Positions 45,878-54,696 of a stretch of DNA of 61,337 nucleotides are shown here, piece after piece. The notes under the pieces were generated by a model. The model searched no databases. It was not told where the DNA came from and saw nothing but the letters and a program-made list of their open reading frames with translations. A program made the position numbers and the translations under genes. Source of the DNA: Rhodobacteraceae bacterium EL53. Lineage in GTDB: Bacteria > Pseudomonadota > Alphaproteobacteria > Rhodobacterales > Rhodobacteraceae. Numbering within the stretch: the first letter of the stretch is position 1; each line of letters opens with the position of its first letter. The DNA lies in NCBI GenBank assembly GCA_900313015.1, contig OMPR01000005.1, positions 46-61,382 of the forward strand, written 5' to 3'.

Positions 45878-46294
45878 ATGATCGCTTATGATACTGACAA
45901 CATATTCGCCAAAATCCTGCGTGGAGAGATCCCCGCAACGCGGGTATACGAAGATGATGAAACGCTCGCTTTCATGGATATCATGCCGCGCGCAGATGGG
46001 CATTTGTTGGTGATTCCCAAAACACCGTGCCGAAACGTTTTGGATGCAACGCCCGAACAGTTGTCAGCTGTAATGAAGACAGTTCAAAAGATGGGAAACG
46101 CGGTGATGGCGGCTTTTGCGGCCGACGGGGTCACCATTCAACAGTTTAACGAAGCTGCGGGTGGCCAAGAAGTGTTTCATCTTCATTTCCACGTTTTGCC
46201 GCGCCACGAAGGTGTCAAAGTGCGCGCACCGGGCACCATGGGGGATTTCGATTTGATAGCGAGTCAGGCCGAGAAAATCCGCTCTGCGTTGTAA
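45878..46294 (+). CDS. HIT-family nucleotide-binding hydrolase (HinT-like)
   Basis: The 138-residue protein has the HIT fold: NIFAKILRGEIPATRVYEDDETLAFMDIMPRADGHLLVIPK, and the active-site histidine triad FHLHFHVLPR near residue 100. Members hydrolyse AMP linked to amines, such as AMP-lysine or adenosine phosphoramidates. It follows the GST gene by 82 bases. Confidence 0.92.
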   Translation: MIAYDTDNIFAKILRGEIPATRVYEDDETLAFMDIMPRADGHLLVIPKTPCRNVLDATPEQLSAVMKTVQKMGNAVMAAFAADGVTIQQFNEAAGGQEVFHLHFHVLPRHEGVKVRAPGTMGDFDLIASQAEKIRSAL

Positions 46295-46375
46295 GATTTT
46301 GATCTTATTGAGCTTTAGCTGGTTTCGCATGTTTTCTGTGGTTTCGCTGCTGAGATGCGATCTGGCTTAAAAAAT

Positions 46376-46402
46376 TGCCGCCCTGTTCGGGACAGGGCGG
46401 CA
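46376..46402 (-). terminator. Strong hairpin with a T-run on the minus strand
   Basis: TGCCGCCCTGT (46376-46386) and ACAGGGCGGCA (46392-46402) form a perfect 11-bp stem with a five-base loop. On the minus strand it is followed by ATTTTTTAA, the layout of an intrinsic terminator; on the plus strand A residues flank it. No minus-strand gene reaches it. It may end a small minus-strand RNA starting in 46403-46529, or serve the HIT gene less efficiently. Confidence 0.7.
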
Positions 46403-46529
46403 GAAAATGTTAAAACCCATAGTACATGAAGTCATGGACTGAGGGACTTTTTTGAAAACACCACTCACTCACAGAACGGTATGGGAATTAAATCACGTTT
46501 CGGGCATCGCGGCATGACCCATATGGATC

Positions 46530-48362
46530 ATGGGTTACGATATTGTTATGTTTCCCGACTTTCTCAGAGTGGGTCGTAAGGCAATAGACCCCCAGAGGCA
46601 GGCGCGGGCGCGAAACGAAGGCAGGGTAATACTCATTCGAGACGATGTGGAAAATAAGGGGCAGGTTTCACGGGACCAAGTCATCGCTGCGATTTATGAG
46701 ACAGTGCTGCGTCCTGAGCTCTACGAGCTCTTCATGTCCGCATGGGAAGACCACATTTCCAATATCCTAAGCGAACCGGACCTGGCGATGCGGTTGGATC
46801 GCTGCGATTTGCAGGGCGGGATGGAGATCGACCCAGAACTCCAGGCGCATTTTTCCCGAGCCTATGATATTTTGGAACAGCTTGGGCGCAAAGTTCCCAG
46901 ATCTGAGTTGAAACAGAGAGTCATCGACAGTGCCGGTTTCACAATTCTATCGAACCCTGATGGCCAGGTCGTGGCAGCCGGGCTCGCAGCGCGTGACATA
47001 GTGAATGAGACACATTCCTTATCGGACTTAACCGAACACCTGACAGTCAATGGCGTTCGCATGCTAGAAGATCTGTGCGAGAAAGCACGATGCGAACACG
47101 ACAAGGTCAATTCGCCGATTGTTTTAACGACAGATATTCAACCACGTCACTTGATTGCGCGGATCGCTTTTGACGAAGGTGCGCCCGTGCAGGTGCTTAT
47201 TGAAGGCTTGGATTATCAGTGGACGGCGGAAGCTGAACAAATGCTGATTACGTCATTTGGTTTATCACGCGCCGAAGTTGATGTGGTTCGTAATCTAATG
47301 GCAGGGTACACTTTGCGTCGCATCGCTGAGATTTCTCAGCGGTCCGAGCATACCATCCGAAATCAAACAAAATCCGTTCTGGCCAAGACCGGGGCCCCGG
47401 GACAGGCAGATCTAATAAGGCTGGTTGCGTTTTTGATCGACAACGAAGATCGCCCTAACACCGGACACCCTGGCGTGGTCTCTCTGCAAAGCACAATGCT
47501 CGAGATGGAAACCGGATTGAAAATGCAGGTTTTCGAATGTGGCGACCCCAAAGGCTATCCTGTGGTTTACCTCCACGGCATGTTGGACGGTATGGCGCCA
47601 CTTGAGTATCTGCAAAAGCAGTTCCAAGAGCAGGGACTGCGCGTGATCGCCCCTGTGCGGCCGGGATATGGGCTATCGGACGGGGTCGGAACCCCGGAAG
47701 ACGCTGTCGAAATGATCGTTCGCCACGTTGATGAGCTTATATCGCGGATGAAACTCGAACGCCCAGTTGTGCTTGGCCATATGGCCGGGGCCTTGCATGG
47801 GCATTTCGTTTGCAAAAGGTTGGCCAACCGTGTTGCAGGCATGGTGGCCGTTGCCGCAGGGGGGCCCGTCCTGCGCATGAAACAGATCTCAAAAATGGCG
47901 CCGCGTCAGCGTGTCATGACCTATACCGCACGCTTTGCACCGGCATTGTTGCCGTTCTTTGTGCGGGCGGGTGTGGCGTTGGTTGACAGTGATGAAATCG
48001 GCCAGTTTATGGACTCTCTTTATAGACCTGGATCGCATGAACGGATAGTTGTCGACCATTTGGGTGTCGCGGAGTTGATGCATGCTGGGTACCGTTTTGC
48101 CGTGCAATCCGGGTCAACAGGGTTTGTATCAGACGGTCACATGATGGTACGAAATTGGGTGCCTGAAGTGGACGGGTCAAAGACGCCTGTCCTGCATCTG
48201 CATGGAGGCCGGGATCCCGTCATTCCAGCTTGTGCAACAGAGCGATTTACGGCTGACCACGAAAATATGGAATTTCGATTATTCCCTGAGGCTGGACAAT
48301 TTCTCATCTATGAACAGCCCGACGTTGTTCTAGGGGCGATACGTGACTTGATCACCCGCTAG
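46530..48362 (+). CDS. LuxR-type regulator fused to a catalytically dead alpha/beta-hydrolase
   Basis: The 610-residue protein has an N-terminal sensor-like region (about 1-230, with a PAS-like strand at about 130-175), a LuxR helix-turn-helix at about 240-302 (LSRAEVDVVRNLMAGYTLRRIAEIS), and an alpha/beta-hydrolase at about 330-610. The hydrolase has the oxyanion strand VVYLHGMLDG and D562 (LHGGRDPVIP), but the nucleophile elbow GxSxG reads G416-H-M418-A-G420 and the catalytic histidine position reads Q590 (PEAGQFLIYE). Ser and His of the triad are both gone. It probably binds rather than cleaves a ligand and regulates transcription. The start is uncertain; ATG 46548 is an alternative. Confidence 0.85.
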   Translation: MGYDIVMFPDFLRVGRKAIDPQRQARARNEGRVILIRDDVENKGQVSRDQVIAAIYETVLRPELYELFMSAWEDHISNILSEPDLAMRLDRCDLQGGMEIDPELQAHFSRAYDILEQLGRKVPRSELKQRVIDSAGFTILSNPDGQVVAAGLAARDIVNETHSLSDLTEHLTVNGVRMLEDLCEKARCEHDKVNSPIVLTTDIQPRHLIARIAFDEGAPVQVLIEGLDYQWTAEAEQMLITSFGLSRAEVDVVRNLMAGYTLRRIAEISQRSEHTIRNQTKSVLAKTGAPGQADLIRLVAFLIDNEDRPNTGHPGVVSLQSTMLEMETGLKMQVFECGDPKGYPVVYLHGMLDGMAPLEYLQKQFQEQGLRVIAPVRPGYGLSDGVGTPEDAVEMIVRHVDELISRMKLERPVVLGHMAGALHGHFVCKRLANRVAGMVAVAAGGPVLRMKQISKMAPRQRVMTYTARFAPALLPFFVRAGVALVDSDEIGQFMDSLYRPGSHERIVVDHLGVAELMHAGYRFAVQSGSTGFVSDGHMMVRNWVPEVDGSKTPVLHLHGGRDPVIPACATERFTADHENMEFRLFPEAGQFLIYEQPDVVLGAIRDLITR

Positions 48363-48418
48363 GAGGCAAGAACCTCAGCGTGCATGCGCCGGCCTTGAGC
48401 CTTGCATGTCTTAAGCCG

Positions 48419-49075
48419 CTAATCGTTGTTTTGTTCGAACACGCGTTCAAAGCTGCGTTTCAAAGCAACATCAACATCGTCCATTGTCACTGGGAGCCCC
48501 AGATCGACAAGGCTAGTCACCCCATGTTCGGTGATGCCACAGGGGATTATGCCTGTGAAGTGATCTAAGTTTGGTTCGACATTAATTGAAATACCGTGAA
48601 AACTTACCCATTTGCGCAGCCGGATACCGATGGCCGCGACTTTGTCTTCGGCTTTGGCCCCTGTGGCGGTCAAGGGTTTGTCATTGCGCTGAACCCACAC
48701 ACCGACACGCCCGTCTCGGATTTCCCCAACCACGTTGAACTCGGCTAGCGCTGCGATGACCCAAGTTTCGAGCTGTTTCACAAAGCGGCGCACGTCATGC
48801 CCGCGTTTGCCCACATCCAGCATGACATACACCACACGTTGTCCGGGACCGTGATAGGTGTATTGCCCACCGCGTTTGCTGGGATAAACCGGAAATCGAT
48901 CCGGATCCGTTAGATCTTCTATCTTGGCGGATGTGCCTGCTGTGTAAAGTGAGGGATGTTCGACCAACCAGATACATTCGTCTGCGTCGCCTGCGGCGAT
49001 ATCCGCAGCCCGTGATTCCATAAAGGCAACAGCCGTGTCGTAATCGGTCAAACCGTCTGAAGTAATCCATTCCAT
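48419..49075 (-). CDS. lipB: Lipoyl(octanoyl) transferase
   Basis: The 218-residue protein moves octanoyl groups from acyl carrier protein to lipoyl domains. The acyl-binding region is [20 protein letters not shown], the catalytic lysine is K145 in [17 protein letters not shown], and the catalytic cysteine is C179 in [12 protein letters not shown]. The gene faces the LuxR regulator with a 56-base gap. Confidence 0.95.
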   Translation of the reverse strand: MEWITSDGLTDYDTAVAFMESRAADIAAGDADECIWLVEHPSLYTAGTSAKIEDLTDPDRFPVYPSKRGGQYTYHGPGQRVVYVMLDVGKRGHDVRRFVKQLETWVIAALAEFNVVGEIRDGRVGVWVQRNDKPLTATGAKAEDKVAAIGIRLRKWVSFHGISINVEPNLDHFTGIIPCGITEHGVTSLVDLGLPVTMDDVDVALKRSFERVFEQNND

Positions 49076-49116
49076 GGCGGCTGCTTATCTGGTTGGAGGA
49101 AAAGGGGGAAGGGGGC

Positions 49117-49776
49117 TCAGGCGCTCTCTTCTAGTACGCGTTGCAAAACTTGTGTGTAGGTTTCGACCCCTTGCGCACCCGTAATCAAGAATTTGCCTTC
49201 GAACACCATGGAGGGCACACCCGAAATGCCACGCTCGGTCCAGAATTGTTGTTTCTCTCTTACAGACGCGGCATGGCTGCCTGAGCTTAAGACCTGTTGC
49301 GCAGCGTCGCCATCCAGTCCCGCGCTAACGGCGCAGCGGATAAGGACGTCGCTGTCAGATACATCCTGCTCCTGCGTAAAGTAAGTGCTGAATAATGCCA
49401 GTTTTAAGACGTGCTGACGTCCTTGAAGGGCGGCCCAATCCAGCAGTTGGTGTGCATGAAACGTATTAACGATACGACTGTCGTCTGAAAAATTGAAAGC
49501 AAATCCCAAATCAGATCCCAATTGTGTGAGTTGCGCCCGAGCTTGCTGGCTTTGCTCCGGAGAGGATCCGTATTTCTCTATGATGTGTTCACCAAGATTT
49601 TGACCTTCAGCGGGCATGTTTGGATTCAACTCAAATGGGTGCCAAAGTAAATTTGCTTGCGCGCCAATATCTGAGAGCGCTTGGTCTAGTTGTTTGAACC
49701 CGACAATGCACCACGGGCAAACCACGTCAGACACGATGTCGATTTGAACCTTAGGGCGGGTGATTTGTTCGGTCAT
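49117..49776 (-). CDS. DsbA-family oxidoreductase (FrnE-like)
   Basis: The 219-residue protein has a thioredoxin fold with helical insert. The redox motif is C20-P-W-C23 in VSDVVCPWCIVGFKQL, and the cis-proline region near the C-terminus reads GISGVPSMVFEGKFLITGAQ. No signal peptide is present, so it should act in the cytosol, as do FrnE/YwbO relatives linked to oxidative stress. lipB follows by 41 bases. Confidence 0.87.
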   Translation of the reverse strand: MTEQITRPKVQIDIVSDVVCPWCIVGFKQLDQALSDIGAQANLLWHPFELNPNMPAEGQNLGEHIIEKYGSSPEQSQQARAQLTQLGSDLGFAFNFSDDSRIVNTFHAHQLLDWAALQGRQHVLKLALFSTYFTQEQDVSDSDVLIRCAVSAGLDGDAAQQVLSSGSHAASVREKQQFWTERGISGVPSMVFEGKFLITGAQGVETYTQVLQRVLEESA

Positions 49777-50756
49777 ATTTGGGTCCTGTCTCAGAGGAAG
49801 GATTAGAGTTTGACCATAGATAGGGATCGTTGAACAGCTCCACTAGAGTGCTGCAGTATGAATGTTATTGCATGACTGGGGATCGAGGGATCCTGACGCG
49901 CGTGGATGGTGCCCTAGATCAGTTTAGTGTTGGAGCGTAACCCATCATCTCCTGCTGTATTTTCGCGACACAGAGCGCGTCTATCGCAGCTTGCGCAGCA
50001 ATTGGGTCTTTGCCTTTCCCAAGGGTTACCCATCAGCGCACTTTATTTCGGCTATGAACTATGAGGCTTGTCTTGCAGAAGCTTGGAAAAGTGTCTGTTC
50101 AAAGGTGTCATAAGAACTTTTGCTTGCTGATACTTAAAAGTCTGCCGAGACATCTGTGAATTTGTCCAACCACCAGGATCTGACGCGGCAAGTTTGTGGC
50201 GTCTGATGCCGGGAGGGGGCTTGGCTTAAGTGAACAATGCAATGGGATCGAAGAGTGTGCGGTTTAGCTACCTTGGAAAAGCCTCGCAAACGACTTTTCG
50301 CAGTCTCTGAAAGAGGCAAGGGATATTGCGTTGCCGCTTTCTCCAAATTAGCCCTACTAGCCGGTGAAATCCTAACCCAAATTGAACTCTGATTGTGTCG
50401 CGCCAAAGAGTGATGCGACTTCCGCCAAGTGGAATAAGTTTCATATCACCATTTGCTACCAAGGCTTCTAGGCTCGGAAACTTTCCCCTGTGTTTCAGAC
50501 AACATGCCCGCAATGGGCTGATAGTGACCAAGCGTGCTGAATGTAGGAGTTAACTGTGTTGAAGCCTGATAGAGGGGGCGACTTGTGCGTTGGCGGTCCA
50601 ACATGCCTAGAGCGCCTGCTGTGACTGGCTTGTGCCTTGGAGTGGAAGGGGGCTGCCAGTCGTGTTGGGTTGAATTCATGTGTTGGTGCAATGGATGGTA
50701 CAGCTTGGCCGTGGCTCGCAGAATTGCAACCAATTACAATGACTTGTGGGGAGAAG
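49777..50756. other. About 1 kb without a recognisable protein gene
   Basis: Short frames exist on both strands but none has a family motif, a ribosome site and normal codon use together. The longest are minus-strand frames of 87 to 95 codons (50268-50733), which overlap one another and share no known pattern. The stretch may be a decayed gene or an insertion beside the tRNA-Glu gene. No direct repeats of the tRNA end could be seen by eye. Confidence 0.5.
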
Positions 50757-50831
50757 TGGCAGCCCGTAGGGGAATCGAACCCCTCTTTCCAGGTTGAAAA
50801 CCTGGCGTCCTAACCGATAGACGAACGGGCC
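50757..50831 (-). tRNA. tRNA-Glu (anticodon TTC)
   Basis: Read on the minus strand, the 75-base gene starts GGCCCGT and ends ACGGGCTGCCA, with CCA encoded. The anticodon stem CCAGG/CCTGG holds the loop TTTTCAA, giving anticodon TTC for GAA/GAG codons. The T-arm is AGGGG-TTCGATT-CCCCT and the D-arm contains TATCGGTTAGGA. First and last acceptor positions form G-T rather than G-C. Confidence 0.95.
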
Positions 50832-51004
50832 ACTCTTGCTGTGTGGCGCTTTTAGGGTTTCGAACTTGCCGGAGCAAGTGTTGATTTCAAGATTTTTGAG
50901 AAATTCGAATATTTTTTCAAGGCGAGGGGGTATGGCAAACGTGAGGATCAGGAAAACTCACACGCTTTCATCTTCAAATAGACGGAGCCCACTGTTGGGC
51001 AGAG

Positions 51005-51892
51005 TCAGACTGAGTTAAACAAGCGGTCTAATTCTTGGGTGTTTATTGTGTGTGCTGGGCCAATGCACACGACTGCGTGCTGTGATCTGTTCGGGGACGT
51101 TGAGGTTTCTGCGCGCCGCCCAATGACTTGGACCAAAACGGTTTCACCTGTTGGCGTCAGAACAAACCCTTTGGCCCGCGTTATGCCGAGTTCAGGAGAG
51201 ATCAGACCCGTCACAAGCGCTTTTAGGTCAAGAGGGCGAGAGATGGGAAAAACCTTGCTTTTGAACAATGAATCAGAATGCCGATTTTGTTCAGGATGCA
51301 TCCCGGGGGACCTGGGGCCAAGGATGATGTCTGAAGAAACACGCCCTTGAATGGCGTGAACAAGCGCTGCTCGCGGCGATACGGTCGCCAGCCAATTCCC
51401 AAGGTCATGAGACCAAGACTCTGCCACCAGATCTGTTTTGGTGGCAATAACAAGGTCTGCGTCCTTCAATTGGCGCAGGATTGTGTCGCCAAGGTATGTG
51501 TCGTTTGAGAGGTCGCGCACGGTTTCGCTATCGGCAAGAACCACAACACCGTTTGGTTTTAGCCCCTGTATTAACGATAGGCTGGCGGCGATTGCTCCGG
51601 GAATGGCCACACCAGACGCTTCGATCACGATATGATCAGGGCGTGGTTGGCGTTGCATCAAGTCCATCAATGCGCCAACAAGATTGTCCCCGAAAGAGCA
51701 ACAAATGCAGCCACCAGCGATAGAAATCAGGTCGTCATCCTGAGCTTCTATCAAGTCCTCATCAATTGATAGGGCACCAAACTCATTGACCAAAATGGCC
51801 AGTTTCTGTCCGTCAGGGTGGCGCAGAAGATGATTGATCAAAGTGGTTTTGCCAGCACCAAGATACCCGCCAATTGTCGTAACCGGTATCAC
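51005..51892 (-). CDS. COG0523 (CobW/P47K) GTPase metallochaperone
   Basis: The 295-residue protein has Walker A GGYLGAGKTT at residues 8-17, the family cysteine motif GGCICCS with C62, C64 and C65, the base-recognition ATKTDLV near residue 150, and a short CobW_C domain at the end. Such GTPases bind zinc or cobalt through CxCC and load it into target enzymes. Its start codon overlaps the stop of the amidohydrolase by four bases, so that metal-dependent enzyme is the natural client (inference). Confidence 0.87.
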   Translation of the reverse strand: MIPVTTIGGYLGAGKTTLINHLLRHPDGQKLAILVNEFGALSIDEDLIEAQDDDLISIAGGCICCSFGDNLVGALMDLMQRQPRPDHIVIEASGVAIPGAIAASLSLIQGLKPNGVVVLADSETVRDLSNDTYLGDTILRQLKDADLVIATKTDLVAESWSHDLGNWLATVSPRAALVHAIQGRVSSDIILGPRSPGMHPEQNRHSDSLFKSKVFPISRPLDLKALVTGLISPELGITRAKGFVLTPTGETVLVQVIGRRAETSTSPNRSQHAVVCIGPAHTINTQELDRLFNSV

Positions 51893-53532
51893 AGATCAGC
51901 CGCAGCAAAAATGCGCCCACCTTGGACAGTGCCCCAGACGCCGATATCCTTTAGGGTCATGGGATCGCATGTCGTCGGATCAGCATCCAAAACAGCAAAA
52001 TCCGCGTGTTTGCCGACCTCGATAGACCCGATTTCCCCATCCAGATGCAATGTATAGGCCGCGCCCAAGGTGACGGCCTGCAATGCCTCTTCCACGCTGA
52101 TTTTTTCAGCCTCTCCTTGAATACGTCCACTGGCGGTAATGCGGTTCACCGCACACCATGCAGTAAACAGCGGTGCGAGCGGTGTTACAGGTGCATCCGA
52201 GTGAATTGTCATCGGCACATCAATATCCAAAGCCGTTCGGCACGCATTCATGCGTTCCGCGCGTTCAGGTCCAACGGTCAGGCGGTAATGCTCGTCCCCC
52301 CAATAGAAATGATGGTTGGCAAACAGATTGACGCACATGCCCAGTGACTTCATACGGCGGAACTGAGCCTGATCAGCCAATTGGCAGTGCTGAAGCGTGA
52401 AGCGATGATCGGGGCGCGGGTGGGCAGTTAGGGCAGGGCTCAGCATATCGAGCGCAAGGTCGGTGGCTTGATCCCCATTTGTATGTGTATGAACGCAAAT
52501 GTCTGCCTCTAACGCTCGATGGTAGATCTCAGACAGTTGCTCAGGAGCGATATACCAAAGACCGTTCGGTGCGCCGTTGTGATATCCGGGCCAGCGCAGG
52601 CGGGCCGAGAAGCCCTGGATCGACCCATCAGCAATAACTTTGATCCGCCCCAATCGCAGCTGATCCGTTGATTTTTTCTTGTGCTCCAGAGTTATGGAAA
52701 TCAGCTCTTCTGGTGTGTGTCCCATAAAAAACTTCAACGGTACAACGCGAGCAGGAAACGTCGGTTCGCCCGTGACTCGCAGCATCATTCCAACGGCATT
52801 GTCATCCAATCGTGATGCCAGATCCGTCACAGTCGTCGTACCGGTGCGAACGCAAAGCTTGGCAAAATCACGCAAGCCCGGTTCATCTGCATCTGTCGCG
52901 GCACGATCTAAGCCAATTATCGGTCCAACCGGCATATAAACTTCGGGTGATTTGAGGACACCAATCGACATTCCATCTGCGCCCAGTTCGATGCCCGGGT
53001 GGTTTAGGCCGGTGCGCATCATTCCCGCTAGTTCCAAAGCCTTTGTATTCACGTTCAAAATATGCCCCGAGGCGTGCAATATGCCGATGGGGCGCGTGGC
53101 TGAAACCTGATCCAAATCGTGGCGTGTGACCGTAATGTTATCCATATAAATCGGATCGAGCTGAAACCCGGTCAATGGTGCATCAGGATCGGTCAACTCC
53201 GCCTCGGCCTGTTTCAGGCGATCCAGCACATCATCCAGAGTTTTCAACCCATCCCAGACTTTGCCATTCGGGTCCATCCGGTCAAAGAAGCCACAATAAA
53301 CGTGGCGCCAGAGTGTTCCTTCCATTGCATGGGCATGGCCTTCGACAAAGCCGGGCATCAGGGTCATGTCGGCAAATTGGGTGTTAAGTTCGTAGTCACC
53401 CCAGCCTTGCAGGTCTGATAAAGCCCCGACGCCCAGAATGCGGCCATCCCGGATTGCGACGTGGGTCGCTTTGGGTGCGCTGGGGTTCATCGTGACAATG
53501 GTTCTTGCTTGAAAAATCGTGATGTCTGCCAT
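51889..53532 (-). CDS. YtcJ-type amidohydrolase
   Basis: The 547-residue protein is a large metal-dependent hydrolase of the YtcJ/N-substituted formamide deformylase group. H66 and H68 (GFVEGHAHAME) start the metal site; a candidate bridging lysine is K298 (RIKVIADGSIQGFSA); H348 and H350 (VHTHTNGDQA), H382 (LQHCQ) and D446 (TIHSDAPV) follow. The beta-sandwich wraps both ends. It would hydrolyse an amide, carbamate or formamide C-N bond. It is divergent from a LysR gene, coupled to a COG0523 chaperone and close to a peptide-type ABC importer, so it probably acts on an imported compound. Confidence 0.85.
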   Translation of the reverse strand: MADITIFQARTIVTMNPSAPKATHVAIRDGRILGVGALSDLQGWGDYELNTQFADMTLMPGFVEGHAHAMEGTLWRHVYCGFFDRMDPNGKVWDGLKTLDDVLDRLKQAEAELTDPDAPLTGFQLDPIYMDNITVTRHDLDQVSATRPIGILHASGHILNVNTKALELAGMMRTGLNHPGIELGADGMSIGVLKSPEVYMPVGPIIGLDRAATDADEPGLRDFAKLCVRTGTTTVTDLASRLDDNAVGMMLRVTGEPTFPARVVPLKFFMGHTPEELISITLEHKKKSTDQLRLGRIKVIADGSIQGFSARLRWPGYHNGAPNGLWYIAPEQLSEIYHRALEADICVHTHTNGDQATDLALDMLSPALTAHPRPDHRFTLQHCQLADQAQFRRMKSLGMCVNLFANHHFYWGDEHYRLTVGPERAERMNACRTALDIDVPMTIHSDAPVTPLAPLFTAWCAVNRITASGRIQGEAEKISVEEALQAVTLGAAYTLHLDGEIGSIEVGKHADFAVLDADPTTCDPMTLKDIGVWGTVQGGRIFAAADL

Positions 53533-53655
53533 GGAAAACCTCGTGCGTTGAACCTGATTTGGGCGTGCTCAACAAACGGTAGGGGGCTTTGCAAGATTGG
53601 GAAAATGGTTTTTATTGCGCTATAAGGTCGGAAAAATAGTGAAAGGCGATTGGCG

Positions 53656-54591
53656 ATGAATTTCACGTTAAAGCAACTTCGGTACGTAGAAGCGGCAGGG
53701 CGACTGGGGTCGATTGCACAAGCTGCGGGCGAAATGTCTATTTCCCAATCTTCCATTACCGCGGCGATTGATGCGCTTGAAACGTCGCTGACGTATGACT
53801 TGTTTGTGCGCACACCTGCCAAGGGAATCAGGGCGACTCCTGCGGGGGACGAAGCCCTGCATTTGATTCGGGCCTTTATCCATCAATCGCGCCATTTCGA
53901 AACTGAGCTGACGTCGGTTGGTGGAGACACATCCGGACATGTGCGGATCGCATGTTATGCGACTGCGGCTCCGGCATTCTTGCCACCGATTCTTAAAAAT
54001 ATATCGGATTCATTTCCGGGAATGTCGGTGCAGGTGCTGGAGGGGAACCTCGAAACTATTCTGGAGTTTCTCAACGAAGGTAAAGCCGATCTGGTGTTCA
54101 CCTACACAGAGGGGCTTACAAAAAACCACGCTTTTCAACCTCTGTTCGAGGCTCCGCCCTATGCCTTGGTGGGGTTGGATGATCCACTTGCAAAGCAACC
54201 ATCAGTGACATTTTATGAATTGGTTGATCGACCAATGGTGTTGCTGGACCTGCCTCGCACACGCGATTATTTTACGGGGCTTTTTGAGCGCCGAGGCCTA
54301 CGCCCAAATATCGCACATACAACGCGATCTGCCGAGATTGCGAGGGCTTTGGTGGCAGGCGGATTTGGATATTCAATTCTGAATATTCGACCGCCAGATT
54401 ACTATGAAGAAAAGGTCGGATATCGCGCATTGCCAATCCAAGGAGCCCCAACGGCGCAGAGTTTTGGCATCGCTACGCTGGCAGGTGCGAGAGAACCTAA
54501 GATTGTGCGAGCTTTTATTGCGAATTGCCAAAGGTTGCAGCGAGAAGGGGCATTTGACACGTTGACTGTCTGGGACACTGAAAACCAGTAA
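53656..54591 (+). CDS. LysR-family transcriptional regulator
   Basis: The 311-residue protein has the LysR helix-turn-helix (MNFTLKQLRYVEAAGRLGSIAQAAGEMSISQSSITAAIDALE) and an effector domain starting near residue 90 (GHVRIACYATAAPAFLPPIL). The ATG at 53656 is used; a TTG two codons upstream is less likely. It is divergent from the amidohydrolase-COG0523 pair and precedes the ABC importer by 105 bases, so it could control both. The effector is unknown. Confidence 0.87.
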   Translation: MNFTLKQLRYVEAAGRLGSIAQAAGEMSISQSSITAAIDALETSLTYDLFVRTPAKGIRATPAGDEALHLIRAFIHQSRHFETELTSVGGDTSGHVRIACYATAAPAFLPPILKNISDSFPGMSVQVLEGNLETILEFLNEGKADLVFTYTEGLTKNHAFQPLFEAPPYALVGLDDPLAKQPSVTFYELVDRPMVLLDLPRTRDYFTGLFERRGLRPNIAHTTRSAEIARALVAGGFGYSILNIRPPDYYEEKVGYRALPIQGAPTAQSFGIATLAGAREPKIVRAFIANCQRLQREGAFDTLTVWDTENQ

Positions 54592-54696
54592 CCCTAAAAA
54601 ACCAAACAAGGTGACATATTAAATCTGTTTTCTGGTGTAACAATGCTGGGCTACGCTTCATGGCAATAACCAAAAGAACATCTGGGAGGATGATCC

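Noticed and set aside
50268-50733. Minus-strand frames of 87-95 codons in the gap before tRNA-Glu
   Set aside because: They overlap one another in different frames, lack ribosome sites and resemble nothing I know; not enough to call a gene.
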